64,000 bases of DNA, from contig NZ_CP014691.1 of assembly GCF_002005465.1 (NCBI RefSeq), positions 62,001-126,000 on the forward strand. The letters are read 5' to 3'. Positions 53,160 through 62,286 of the stretch are shown here, piece after piece. A program made the position numbers and the translations under genes. Origin of the DNA: Neoasaia chiangmaiensis. GTDB taxonomy: Bacteria; Pseudomonadota; Alphaproteobacteria; Acetobacterales; Acetobacteraceae. The notes below the pieces were generated by a model, which was not told where the DNA came from, did not search any database, and was given only the letters and a program-made list of their open reading frames with translations. Numbering within the stretch: position 1 is the stretch's first letter; the number at the start of each line of letters is the position of its first letter.

Positions 53160-54031
53160 CTACGGCGTGTCGTCAGTTAAGCAGAATGATGATTGAGACG
53201 AACTGGACCGCTGTGCGAAAGGTTGATTTCAACTTGTCGTAGCGTGTTGCGATAGCCCTGAACTGCTTCAGCTTATTGAAGAATCGTTCGATAAGATTAC
53301 GCTCCCTGTAGAGAGCGAAGCCTGTTTCCCGTTAGGTCGTTCTGTTGCTTTTGGGCGGAATGACCGGAGTAATCCCGCGCTCTGTGAGCCGATCAATCAG
53401 TCAGTCTGTCGGCATCATACGCCTTGTCAGCCAGGAAGGCATCCGGTTCAATATTGTCCAGCATTGGTTCCGCCAGGCTGATATCCGCATCCTGACCCGG
53501 TGTAATGTCGATCTCCATGGGATTGCCCAACGCGTCACAGATGGGTGGATCTTTGTGGTCAGACCGCCCCGGGATCGCCCGATGGCCTGATCCGAGCCCC
53601 TTTTTTGAGGGCTCCGGCACTGTGCTGATGCGCCCGGACAATGGTGCTGTCGATCAGCATGTATTCATTGTCGTGATCCGCGGCCAGATAGCGAAAAATC
53701 CTCTCGATCACACAGCTTTCACCCCAGCGGCGCAGACGCCGGTGGACGTTTTTTCAGTCTCCGAAACGGACAGGAAGATCACGCCACGGGATGCCCGCGC
53801 GATAGCGATACAGCACGGCTTCCACGAAAAGACGGTTATCCGCGGCCGTGCCGCCAACATGACCCTCCCGACCGGGAAGAAGGCCTTTCATTCGCTCCCA
53901 CTGGTCATCGCGCAGACCGTATCGCCGCATCTGTTGCTCTCCCTCAAAGCCGGGAAAACTGTCAGCACAGGCAACCAGAAAGTACAACCCTTACGTCATA
54001 CTCCCAGAAATTAACTGATGACACGCCGTAG
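53160..54031 (-). mobile_element. IS5-family element with decayed transposase
   Basis: The terminal inverted repeats CTACGGCGTGTCGTCAGTTAA (53160-53180) and its complement at 54011-54031 differ at one base. The transposase starts near 53930 (MRRYGLRDDQWERMKGLLPG). A Trp codon changed to TGA breaks it at about 53755, and at least three frameshifts follow (around 53600, 53555 and 53400). The DDE region is recognisable (NEYMLIDSTIVRAHQH, ALYRERNLIERFFNKLK). It is inactive. Confidence 0.85.
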
Positions 54032-54034
54032 GAG

Positions 54035-54469
54035 CGTCGAATGAGATCTCGCGCAAACGGCAATCCATTCCGATCATGTAGAACGGCTGATGACACTCCC
54101 TGGTATCGACATGGTCCTGGGCGAGGGATTGATGGCGGCTAGGGGCGACCGGAAGAGGGGGAGACCGCAACGCTCATGGTCGCAGCCTCTTGCGGCCCAA
54201 AGGGCGGCCAGCCTCCATGTCTGCGATCTTTTCATGCAGCAGTTCACGCTCGATCATGACCTCGCCGAGCTTTGCCCTGAGGCGATTGCTCTCCAGAGTT
54301 TCGCCGTCGGTCTGACGGGGCGCATGACTGGCCTCGCCCCCGGAAAGGAAGGCGTCCTGCCATCCGCTCAGGGTTGCGGACATCACAGGCCGAGCTCGCG
54401 CGAGACCATCTCCAGTTCCTCACCACGCAGCAGACCTAGCACAGCCTCCTTCTTACGACGGCGTGACAT
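54035..54469 (-). mobile_element. IS3-family remnant: frameshifted orfA and start of orfB
   Basis: orfA starts at 54469 (MSRRRKKEAVLGLLRGEELE), shifts frame near 54390, and continues with TLSGWQDAFLSGG and a zipper-like region ending MEAGRPLGRKRL. orfB begins with MSVAVSPSSGRP and stops shortly after. The IS5-family element abuts it at 54032, so it may have inserted into this IS3 copy. Confidence 0.7.
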
Positions 54470-54628
54470 CCGTTCACTATCCTCTGGTCATTTCGCGTCG
54501 TTCTTCAGGTCGTTCGTCATCGTGACAACCTCCGCACGTATCTCACGTGCTTATCGGCTGTGTCAAAAAAACCGGGAGGCGGGAGAACCCAGATCAGGTC
54601 ACTACGTCGAACCCATATCCGTTAACCA

Positions 54629-55102
54629 TCATGTATAATCCAGGCCAGTGAGATATTGTCCGGCCCTTTCCACGGACCGAAATATTTTCTGCGCGATCTC
54701 GTAGGTGAGAGCAGTGCTTTCCGGACCGAGAAATTCGAGTATTTCCTGCTCCAACTCTGCAGCAATTCTCAAAATGTCCCGCGTGCAGTTATGCCCGGCT
54801 TCCGTCATGGCAATATAGTGAGAGCGTTTATCGTGCTCGTCAGGATAGCGGATGATGAGCCCTTTTTTCTCAAGCATGCGAAGAGTACGGACGACGGAGG
54901 ATTTGTCGAGCTGTAGCGCATCGGCGATCTCTTTCTGACGCATCGGGCTGTTATGCCTTTTGAGTTCCAGAAGGGGCTGCCAGGTTGCATCCGTCACGCC
55001 GAACGGACGCAGTCGAGCGTCGAGGATTTGCCGCCATCGTCGAGCGATGAGGCTGAGCTGACGACCAAGCGAAATCGCTTCAACTTCACGACTTCCTATC
55101 AT
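54629..55102 (-). CDS. MarR family transcriptional regulator
   Basis: This 157-residue MarR-type regulator has MRQKEIADALQLDKSSVVRT, LRMLEKKGLIIRYPDEHDKR and flanking dimerisation helices. Its start overlaps the stop of the NodT gene (ATGA), so it is the last gene of the efflux operon. A regulator at the far end of its own target operon gives a simple feedback arrangement. The effector is probably an aromatic acid or similar compound exported by the pump. Confidence 0.9.
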   Translation of the reverse strand: MIGSREVEAISLGRQLSLIARRWRQILDARLRPFGVTDATWQPLLELKRHNSPMRQKEIADALQLDKSSVVRTLRMLEKKGLIIRYPDEHDKRSHYIAMTEAGHNCTRDILRIAAELEQEILEFLGPESTALTYEIAQKIFRSVERAGQYLTGLDYT

Positions 55103-56664
55103 TCTTCGTCATCCATTCCGCCGAAGGGTTTCCCCGGCGAGACGAGTTGTCCGGTCGCATGCGCAAGAGCGGCTGCCTTGGTGAAGAGATCGGCGCGGCT
55201 GACGGCCAGTGCAGCCTGGGCACCATAAAGGGCCGAGATCGCGTTGGACGCGTCTGTAAAAGTGCCAACGCCGTGAGCATAGGACTGCGAGGCGCTATCG
55301 AATGCCGTCAGGGCAGCGTTTTGCAGGGCTTCCGCCGAACGAACCTGCGCAAGGGCGGTTTCCAGTTCGTCCTGTCCATCGGCAACTTCACGCTCCATGG
55401 CAATCTGATCCTTTTCCAAGGTTGCAGTTGCTTGGGCTTCGCGGGATTCGGCCATGTGGATGGCGTTTGCGCGCAGGCCTCCCTGAAAAATCGGCCACGT
55501 CATTTGCAGAAAGGCTTGCGTCTGCGGTTGTGCGATCGCGGAAGCGGGAGCAGACTGGGCGGTTCCGTATGTCTTGAGTTCGCCCAGATATGCCGACACG
55601 TTCGCTGCGAGTGAAATGCGTGGCCTCAGGCTGGCTCGGGCACTTTTAACTGCAGCTTCTTCGGCCCGGAGCTTAGCGACATCGGCCAGAATGTCGGGAC
55701 GCGCTCTGAGAGCCTCTTCGATCAGTTTGTGAACTGCTTGCGCGGGTATCTGCGGAAGGCGCTGTTCGTTAGTGGGTTGAATGTTCAACTGTGCGGTGGC
55801 GGGCAACCCAATCGTTGCAAGAAGTGCGTGTTTCGTGGCGTGTTCTGTATCTTCCGCCTTGTCACAGTCATAGTTCGCCTGCGCAAGATTGCGTTCAGCG
55901 ATGGCGACGTCAACGACGGTTGCTTCTCCGTTGTTACGGCGCGCATCGGCAGATCGCAATAGCACGGACGCGTTTTTGGCGGCAGCTTTCGAGGCGCCCA
56001 CGATGGCCTGTGCGGCCTGATGGGCATAGTAAGCGCGGATCACATCGAGGATGAGTTCCTGATGCATCGCCGTAAATCCGAAATTGGCGGCAAGCGCGGT
56101 CTGCTGGGCTTGCTGGACGAGTGCACGCGTGTGGCCAAAGTCGAGAAGAAGGTAGTCGAGTTCGAGTTTCGGAAAGACCGCCGCTCCGTTCGACGTCAGA
56201 TATCCACGGCTCGAAAGATAATTGGGCAGCGGAAACGCCAGACGCTGAAAACCGCCCATCGCGGAAAGGGTCAACTGCGGAAGAAGTGCCGCTCTCGACA
56301 TCCCGACGCCGATTGCCGCCTGCCGGGCCGCCTCCCAGGCGATGCGGGTCTGGGGATTATGACGTTCGGCAATGTCGATCATCTCCGCGAGGCCGACTGG
56401 GTTGCCGCTGACTTCGCTCGCGGACGACAGGGCATCATCTTGTGCTGCTACGGCCTCCGCTCCTGTTCCCGGCTCGCGCGGTGTCACAAATCCCTGAGCC
56501 GAGGGGGGAATCCTTAGCCCGGTCGAAGCGGCCGGACGCCAGGGATCGGCCGGACTGTCAGGGGCCAGATCACGCGTATCGTTGCACGCCGTCAGAGCGA
56601 GGCACAGGGCGGAGCAGCCGCATAGAGCGAATGCTTTTATCGTGAATGTCTTGACTGGCGGCAT
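55099..56664 (-). CDS. TolC/NodT-like outer-membrane efflux lipoprotein
   Basis: From ATG 56664 the protein has 521 residues with a lipoprotein signal (FALCGCSALCLALTACNDTR) and two OEP repeats (AEMIDIAERHNPQTRIAWEA, ALRARPDILADVAKLRAEE). Its start lies five bases after the FUSC stop. It is the outer-membrane channel of the YtcA-HlyD-FUSC system. Confidence 0.88.
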   Translation of the reverse strand: MPPVKTFTIKAFALCGCSALCLALTACNDTRDLAPDSPADPWRPAASTGLRIPPSAQGFVTPREPGTGAEAVAAQDDALSSASEVSGNPVGLAEMIDIAERHNPQTRIAWEAARQAAIGVGMSRAALLPQLTLSAMGGFQRLAFPLPNYLSSRGYLTSNGAAVFPKLELDYLLLDFGHTRALVQQAQQTALAANFGFTAMHQELILDVIRAYYAHQAAQAIVGASKAAAKNASVLLRSADARRNNGEATVVDVAIAERNLAQANYDCDKAEDTEHATKHALLATIGLPATAQLNIQPTNEQRLPQIPAQAVHKLIEEALRARPDILADVAKLRAEEAAVKSARASLRPRISLAANVSAYLGELKTYGTAQSAPASAIAQPQTQAFLQMTWPIFQGGLRANAIHMAESREAQATATLEKDQIAMEREVADGQDELETALAQVRSAEALQNAALTAFDSASQSYAHGVGTFTDASNAISALYGAQAALAVSRADLFTKAAALAHATGQLVSPGKPFGGMDDEE

Positions 56665-56669
56665 CGAAA

Positions 56670-58880
56670 TTAGGCTCGGGCTTTGTGAATGTTCAAGGTT
56701 GGCATGGATGTCTGCGATGCGAGACCGGGTACGAGATCCCCAAGTATAAGCCTCAGGTGCTGGTCCAGCACTCTGAACCAGATTTCTCTTTGTGGGTCCG
56801 AGGGCAAGTCGGGAGGCTGGGGGAGGTCCCGCAGAAGGTCGCGGCCGTTTTCTCCGTCGCTGACCCACAATGCGAACTCGTCGAACCAGTTTTTCAATTT
56901 TTCCTCATGCGTCCGCACGATGTCGTCTGCGGGGGGATTGATGTCGGCGAGAAGGGCGATCGGCACCGCAAGCATCTGAATGGCTGTGATCATGCGTTCG
57001 TCGATCTCGCGCACTTCATGGGGATCCCCGAAGCGAAAGACTTCCAGGGGAGCGTTCGCGATGGAGCTCCGGACTGCGGCGATGGCCTTGCCAAAATTTT
57101 CACGCTCGATCTCTTGTCCGGTCTCCAGGAGAGATTCAGGATCTTTACGTCGATATATCAGCAGGCTGCCCAGAAGGCGTGTCGCGTTGACCAGATGTCG
57201 TCGGGCTGTTGCCGTGACACTGACGGGCCAGAGCGAGACCGAGACAAGATAGACCACGATATTGCCAATCAGGATGCCGACGACGCGGTCGCGTCCCGTT
57301 TCCATGTCGAGCGTCGGCCCATAGCCTTGCAAAACGGTCATGAAATACGCGAGCGCTATCTGGACGCCGGCATAAGCGATGCGATCACTGCCGCTCTTGA
57401 TCCACCCGGCCAGCAGCGTGACAGGCACGACAGCGAGTAGAAGTTCGGTGCAGTCCGTCATATAGGGCATCAGCAGGAGGATCGTGCCGATGCCGAATGA
57501 TGCGCCGACCAGTGCGCCAATTATGCGCAGAAGCATCTTGTGTACGGTATCGCCGACAGTTTCCAGAGAGACGAGGAAACATGTGACGACGCAGGTCTGG
57601 ATGCCCGGCCAGGAGGTGGCGCGCGTGATGACGTAACAGATCGCCACGCACAAGGCGATCCGTACGGCGGCCTGTGCGTAGGCAGGGTTTTTGAAGGCGT
57701 CCGGCTTGAGATAGGTCCGGGCCGGAGCTGGGGCTTCCGGCACGAAACCAAGCTTTTCGGTGTCCGGGACCAGAATGAGTGATCGAATGATCGTCAGGGC
57801 CCGCGCCAGTTCCGTGCCAAGGGGAAAACGTAACGGGTCCGTATGCATCGTCTCCCTGGCGATCGCAGAGAGATCTATATCGTCAGCTTCCAGACCCTGC
57901 AGGTCCCGTCTCCGGTTCTCAAGGGCCGCCGCGCACAGGCGGGCCTTGCGGCCCACGGCTCTCATGAAGGCGTCGTCGCGCTCTTCAAGCAGCGGCTGGA
58001 GATACACCGTGATCAGGACGAGGCGCGTTATGGTGCGGATCATTGCGATTCCCGCGCGGCGCTCCAACAGGTCCGGATGAAGCCTCGATGCGAGATCGTG
58101 AGCGCGTCTGAGCCCCACACCCCCCTGCTGCGCAAAACGATGCAGGGGGCGAACGGCGTTCGGAATATTCTGTGCCTCGCAGAAATCAGCGAGTGCATTG
58201 AGGCGCGCAACTAGGCCGTTTCGCAGTGCCACGAGCGGATCGTGCCCGGCAAGCTTGTTCGTCACGACAAGCAGCGTGATGCCGATCAGGAAAACGAAGC
58301 AGATCCACAGCAGGAGATGCAGCATTGATTCCTCGGGCGGAAGAAAGGCCGCGTCTGGGACGATGCTGTCTGTGGTGTTGCCGACAAACCCGTCCAGCGA
58401 ATACCCGACAGCGTCGAGAATATCCGCGTTCATCGCCATATAGACGATCCAGAAGAACAGGATATTGAACAGCGGCCCAAGAGTTGCCGCCTGTGACATA
58501 AATCCCGCGCAGAGCGTCAGCATGAGCATGCACGGAAGTCTCAGTCCGGGCTCCGACAGGCTGAGCATCAGAAAGACGATCGTCAGGAGCGTTCCTGCAA
58601 TAATCGTCGTACCCGCCATGAGGACCGTGCTGGTGTTCGAGACGGCGTCGTTCCCGGAGAGAAAGAAACTGATGATGATCAGGATCGACAGCATCGGAAT
58701 ACGAAAGGTTTCTCCGATCGTGATCGCGATGATGACCTGTGTCAGAAGAACAAGCGTATTGCGCAATCGCCCGGGTGTCGGGAGCATTTCCGCCCGGAAC
58801 GCTCCAAAGGAGCCCTGTCGGCCGCCTCCGTCCATCTGCGGCAGCGGTGGCAGTTCCCTCGGCGAGGGGCCTGCGCTCAT
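56670..58880 (-). CDS. FUSC family (AaeB-like) inner-membrane transporter
   Basis: This 736-residue FUSC/AaeB-type protein has two membrane blocks (about 40-210 and 400-545) separated by a cytoplasmic helical domain, with YAQAAVRIALCVAICYVITR and WPGIQTCVVTCFLVSLETVG in the second block. The family exports aromatic carboxylic acids such as p-hydroxybenzoate. It overlaps the HlyD-type gene by 4 bp. Confidence 0.88.
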   Translation of the reverse strand: MSAGPSPRELPPLPQMDGGGRQGSFGAFRAEMLPTPGRLRNTLVLLTQVIIAITIGETFRIPMLSILIIISFFLSGNDAVSNTSTVLMAGTTIIAGTLLTIVFLMLSLSEPGLRLPCMLMLTLCAGFMSQAATLGPLFNILFFWIVYMAMNADILDAVGYSLDGFVGNTTDSIVPDAAFLPPEESMLHLLLWICFVFLIGITLLVVTNKLAGHDPLVALRNGLVARLNALADFCEAQNIPNAVRPLHRFAQQGGVGLRRAHDLASRLHPDLLERRAGIAMIRTITRLVLITVYLQPLLEERDDAFMRAVGRKARLCAAALENRRRDLQGLEADDIDLSAIARETMHTDPLRFPLGTELARALTIIRSLILVPDTEKLGFVPEAPAPARTYLKPDAFKNPAYAQAAVRIALCVAICYVITRATSWPGIQTCVVTCFLVSLETVGDTVHKMLLRIIGALVGASFGIGTILLLMPYMTDCTELLLAVVPVTLLAGWIKSGSDRIAYAGVQIALAYFMTVLQGYGPTLDMETGRDRVVGILIGNIVVYLVSVSLWPVSVTATARRHLVNATRLLGSLLIYRRKDPESLLETGQEIERENFGKAIAAVRSSIANAPLEVFRFGDPHEVREIDERMITAIQMLAVPIALLADINPPADDIVRTHEEKLKNWFDEFALWVSDGENGRDLLRDLPQPPDLPSDPQREIWFRVLDQHLRLILGDLVPGLASQTSMPTLNIHKARA

Positions 58881-59908
58881 GGCATCACGACCACGACCAC
58901 GGTCGCACCGATACGCATCAGACGCGATGGAGGATCGCGCAGAAGAATACGCACTGGAAAACGCTGGGCGATGCGCACCCAGTTAAGTGTGCGCGGAACT
59001 TTCGGCAGGCCACCTGCGCTGGCGCCTTCGTCCGGGACGACGCCGGCGTTCAGGCTGTCCACGACACCGTAGATTGGCTCATTCGGCTTTGCCATGGCGT
59101 ACACCTTGACTTTCTGCCCCGGGGCAAGCGTGGAAAGCTGGGTTTCGCGAAAATTGGCGATTGCCCACCAGCGTTCATCGTCAACCAGAGTGAACACAGG
59201 ATGTCCGGTGGTTGCGAATTCACCTGCGGCAACCGTGAGGTCAGTGACGATTCCATCGCACGGAGCGCGAACGGTCGTCAGGCGCAGGTCGCGCTGAGCT
59301 TCCCGCAGGACGGCCTGCGCGGCCGCAAAGTCCGCTCTCAGGGGCGCAACGCTCCGGATAGCTTGCTTGGCCGAAAGAGCCCCTTGAAGCGCCGACTGAA
59401 GGTTGGCTTCCGCGCTGCGGGTTTCAGCGCGCGCCCGATCCAGCGCCTCGTGAGTCACGAATCCCTGCCGCGTCAAGGGTTCGAGGCGGCCTTGCGTGGC
59501 TTGAGCGAGGGAAAGGCGGGCACGCGCCGCGCTGACACTGCTGGCCTCGGCCTCGGCGCGCGAGACCTGGGAACTGACCTGATTGGTCTGAACCTCGATC
59601 TGGGCGTTGAGGTTGTCGACCTGCGCTTGCGCCTGCTGCACCCGATATTCGAACGGTTCGCGGTCAATAACGAACAGCACCTGTCCACGCTGGACATGCT
59701 GGTTATCCCGGACGGACATGGAAACGATCCGTCCGCTGACTTCCGGCGCGAGGTGAACGATATCTGCCGCGAGATAGGCGTCCTCCGTCCTGGGCCGCTG
59801 GTGCAGTCGGTCGAGAACGAGGATGCCGAGAACGGTACACCCGAACAGGGAAAGGATAAGAAGCGCAGTTCCGCCGACGCGGGCTGGGGAAGGATGAAAA
59901 CGTCCCAT
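58877..59908 (-). CDS. HlyD/AaeA-like membrane fusion protein
   Basis: This 343-residue adaptor has an N-terminal membrane anchor (about residues 11-32), DAYLAADIVHLAPEVSGRIV, a half lipoyl motif (NQHVQRGQVLFVIDREPFEY), a coiled coil and a second half (VRAPCDGIVTDLTVAAGEFA). It connects the FUSC pump to the NodT channel. It follows the YtcA-like gene by three bases. Confidence 0.9.
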   Translation of the reverse strand: MGRFHPSPARVGGTALLILSLFGCTVLGILVLDRLHQRPRTEDAYLAADIVHLAPEVSGRIVSMSVRDNQHVQRGQVLFVIDREPFEYRVQQAQAQVDNLNAQIEVQTNQVSSQVSRAEAEASSVSAARARLSLAQATQGRLEPLTRQGFVTHEALDRARAETRSAEANLQSALQGALSAKQAIRSVAPLRADFAAAQAVLREAQRDLRLTTVRAPCDGIVTDLTVAAGEFATTGHPVFTLVDDERWWAIANFRETQLSTLAPGQKVKVYAMAKPNEPIYGVVDSLNAGVVPDEGASAGGLPKVPRTLNWVRIAQRFPVRILLRDPPSRLMRIGATVVVVVMP

Positions 59909-59911
59909 GGC

Positions 59912-60190
59912 TCAGTTTCCGAAAACTAGAAGCCATATGAGGAACGTCACACAGAGTGCAATCAGCAGGTATGTCAGCATGGGAACTGGCACGGCGTCCT
60001 GCATGCCGAACATTCCGATCACGGCCCGAAGCAGGGCGGAAGCTACGGTTCCGAGTATGATGCAGACCATCCAGGACGGGAAGAAAGATCCCAGAACATT
60101 CTGTAGGGGCGCTGAAGTGCAGCCTGACAGAAGAAGAGGAACAAGCGCTGTCAAACCACGCGAGCGCCAGACTGCTTCGTTACGAACCAT
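59912..60190 (-). CDS. ytcA: YtcA family small lipoprotein/membrane protein
   Basis: The ATG at 60190 is chosen because GAGG lies eight bases upstream; one at 60205 is also in frame. The roughly 92-residue protein has a lipobox-like signal (LVPLLLSGCTSAPLQ), the family segment SFFPSWMVCIILGTVASALL, and a C-terminal membrane helix. YtcA proteins precede HlyD and FUSC genes in aromatic-acid efflux operons, as here. It is the first gene of the operon; the promoter must lie in 60191-60320. Confidence 0.8.
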   Translation of the reverse strand: MVRNEAVWRSRGLTALVPLLLSGCTSAPLQNVLGSFFPSWMVCIILGTVASALLRAVIGMFGMQDAVPVPMLTYLLIALCVTFLIWLLVFGN

Positions 60191-60321
60191 AAAATTGCCT
60201 CGCATGGATGTGCTTGCCGGAGGGAGAGAAGTCGTTGACGTCCGCTAATGCAAAACTCGTTGGCATGTCAACCAGAATGATTCTAAGTTATTTCCATCGT
60301 CGGCTAGAGTATCCGTGGTGA

Positions 60322-60765
60322 TCACGCCTCTTTTGGTGTCCTGAGGCGGTCGTTGCGTTGGAGGGCGTCAGCGAGGACGACGAGCTTTCGCATGACTGTG
60401 GCGATGGCGATCTTGGCGTGTTTGCGGGTGCCGATGAGGCGATCGCAGACACGTTTGAGGTCCGGGTTGAATCGCATGGCGACGAGGGCAGGCCTGTGGA
60501 GGGCCTGACGCAGCACGGAACGGCCGGCGCGAATGGTGCTTCTGCCGGACCATTTGCAGGATTGCGGCGTCATGGGCGCGAAACCTTCGAGGACCGCGGT
60601 CTAGCCTTCCTCCATGGCACCGAGTTCGGGCATGTCGGCCATCAGGGCATGATCGTGACGGCCCCCAGGCTTGGGACGCTGGGCCAGCACCTGTTGCCGC
60701 CGGGCCAGCACGGTATCACTGGCGATCAGTGCTTCGATAGCGGTATCGACCGAGATGAGTTGGGC
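60322..60765 (-). mobile_element. IS110-family transposase remnant
   Basis: Two fragments of an IS110-type transposase are seen: IEALIASDTVLARRQQ and DMPELGAMEEG (upper part), and KWSGRSTIRAGRSVLRQALH with a C-terminal helix KIAIATVMRKLVVLADALQR (lower part). A stop or frameshift lies between them and the catalytic N-terminal DEDD domain is missing. Confidence 0.7.
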
Positions 60766-61064
60766 CTCGACCACAACGAGACCCGTTCTTGGCATGGCTG
60801 GCACCGCCACGTCTCGCTGGTCATGCTGGCCTACGCCATGATGGCCGCCGTGCGCTCCCAGGCCAACGCCGCGGCGCTCAAAAAAAGCCCGTTGCCAACA
60901 CGCAGAAGCTCATCCGATGGTCGATCCAGGAAATCCGCCGCCTCGCCATGAAGGTCACCCAGGCTCAGGTCCCTATCTCGCATACCCTCTGATGGTCCGT
61001 CTTTCGACGGTCTCATCAAGCCGCCGCATACCTCGCCCACCTCAGAATGAAAGCGCAAATTTAG
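60761..61064 (+). mobile_element. IS701-family transposase C-terminal remnant
   Basis: GLDHNETRSWHGWHRHVSLV starts the fragment. A frameshift follows near 60890. WSIQEIRRLAMKVTQAQ, an in-frame TGA, and AAAYLAHLRMKAQI before the stop at 61064 are typical of IS701 transposase C-termini. The N-terminal two thirds are absent; the junction with the IS110 remnant is near 60761. Confidence 0.7.
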
Positions 61065-61439
61065 TGCTAGGCTTGGGCTCAGGGAATACGCAAATTCGTC
61101 ATGCGTTTTCACGATGTCGGCTCGCCAGATCTAGGATCTGGAACGTTTCCGGTCGCGGACGATCGGCTTGCCGGGCCACTATATACGGGAAACCAATGAT
61201 CTGATTTTACTGAATTATATTGCTGCCTGAAGTGAATGTCGGTATCGGTGCTTGCGTGCCCCCGCAACCATGAATTAAGCGACTGATATTGCACAATAAA
61301 ACCCGCCCTCACAGGCGGGTTTTTTGTTGCCCAAAATCCACCGCAGGAAACACATAGGCAACAAACGGAATCAAAGACCAGCGTAGTTTCCGCCGGAATC
61401 ACGGACGCGTGATGGTCTCGGGAGCGTATTCTCCTGGCC
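61065..61439. other. gap without gene, containing a terminator
   Basis: I see no supportable gene in this stretch. Apart from the terminator at 61298-61326, it appears to be the non-coding edge of the IS remnants. Confidence 0.5.
61298..61326. terminator. intrinsic terminator
   Basis: AAACCCGCC and GGCGGGTTT pair around a 5-base loop, followed by a run of T on the plus strand and preceded by A-rich sequence, so it could act in both directions. It is the clearest rho-independent terminator in the window. Confidence 0.8.
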
Positions 61440-61690
61440 GTCAGGGTTATCGTCGAAGCAGGGCGATCGGTCCTCGTCCGCTGTCGGCACGTCGATCCGC
61501 TGCAGGTCTTCGGTGAAATCAGTTTCCGAAAATTGCTTGATGGAATCGAGCTGCGGTTTCAGGCCGCCTTGCATGCCCATCAGCCAGAACGACCGCCGGA
61601 TGCCTTCCGATACCGTCGCGCCATCGCGGTTGTAGCCATAGAACGGGAACTGCGCATAAAGCCAACAGGCGTGGATATGCTATGGTGCTG
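61440..61690 (-). pseudogene. non-heme haloperoxidase (alpha/beta hydrolase) remnant
   Basis: On the minus strand FPFYGYNRDGATVSEGIRRS, FWLMGMQGGLK, and FSETDFTEDLQRIDVPT match the lid-to-acid region of chloroperoxidase-like alpha/beta hydrolases. The nucleophile and histidine regions are absent on both sides, so only about 80 residues from the middle survive. Confidence 0.7.
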
Positions 61691-61692
61691 TC

Positions 61693-62286
61693 ATGCCTCA
61701 GATGACGTGCAACTCATCTAACGCCAATCGCCCCTGCTGTTCCTGGGCTCGAACCGATCCGCTGCTGCGCGCCTATCACGACGAGGAATGGGGCAAGCCC
61801 ATTCGGGACAGCCGGATGCTGTGGGAAATGCTCTGTCTGGAAGGCTTCCAGGCGGGGTTGTCGTGGCTGATCGTACTGCGACGCCGTGACGGCTTTCGTC
61901 GGGCGTTCGCGAATTTCGATCCCGACATCGTCGCGCGCTTTGACGAGCACGATGTCGAACGCCTGATGGCCGATCCCGGGATCATCCGTGCCCGGGCCAA
62001 GATCGAGGCGACGATCGGTAACGCGCTTGCCTATCTCGCCATGCAGGAGCGGGGCGAGGACTTTTCAGGGTTCGCGTGGGGCATGGTGCCGGACGCGCCG
62101 ATCCGGAACACGACCGGTGCCGTGCTGCCGCAGTCGCCGCTCTCGCAGGCGATGTCGAGGGCCCTGAAAGCGCGGGGATTCAAGTTTGTCGGGCCGGTGA
62201 TCGTTTACGCCTGGATGCAGGCGGTCGGGATGATCGATGATCATGACCCTGTCTGCTTCCGGCATCACCAGCATAGGGCAGGGTGA
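61693..62286 (+). CDS. tag: DNA-3-methyladenine glycosylase I
   Basis: The 197-residue product has the Tag pattern: CCSWARTDPLLRAYHDEEWG near the N-terminus (zinc-ligand Cys and His), CLEGFQAGLSWLIVLRRRDG with the catalytic Glu, and RFDEHDVERLMADPGIIR. The C-terminal DDHDPVCFRH could give the remaining zinc ligands. It removes 3-methyladenine from alkylated DNA. Its stop overlaps the GTG of the RecD2-like gene (GTGA), so the two repair genes are coupled. An ATG three codons later is an alternative start. Confidence 0.9.
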   Translation: MPQMTCNSSNANRPCCSWARTDPLLRAYHDEEWGKPIRDSRMLWEMLCLEGFQAGLSWLIVLRRRDGFRRAFANFDPDIVARFDEHDVERLMADPGIIRARAKIEATIGNALAYLAMQERGEDFSGFAWGMVPDAPIRNTTGAVLPQSPLSQAMSRALKARGFKFVGPVIVYAWMQAVGMIDDHDPVCFRHHQHRAG

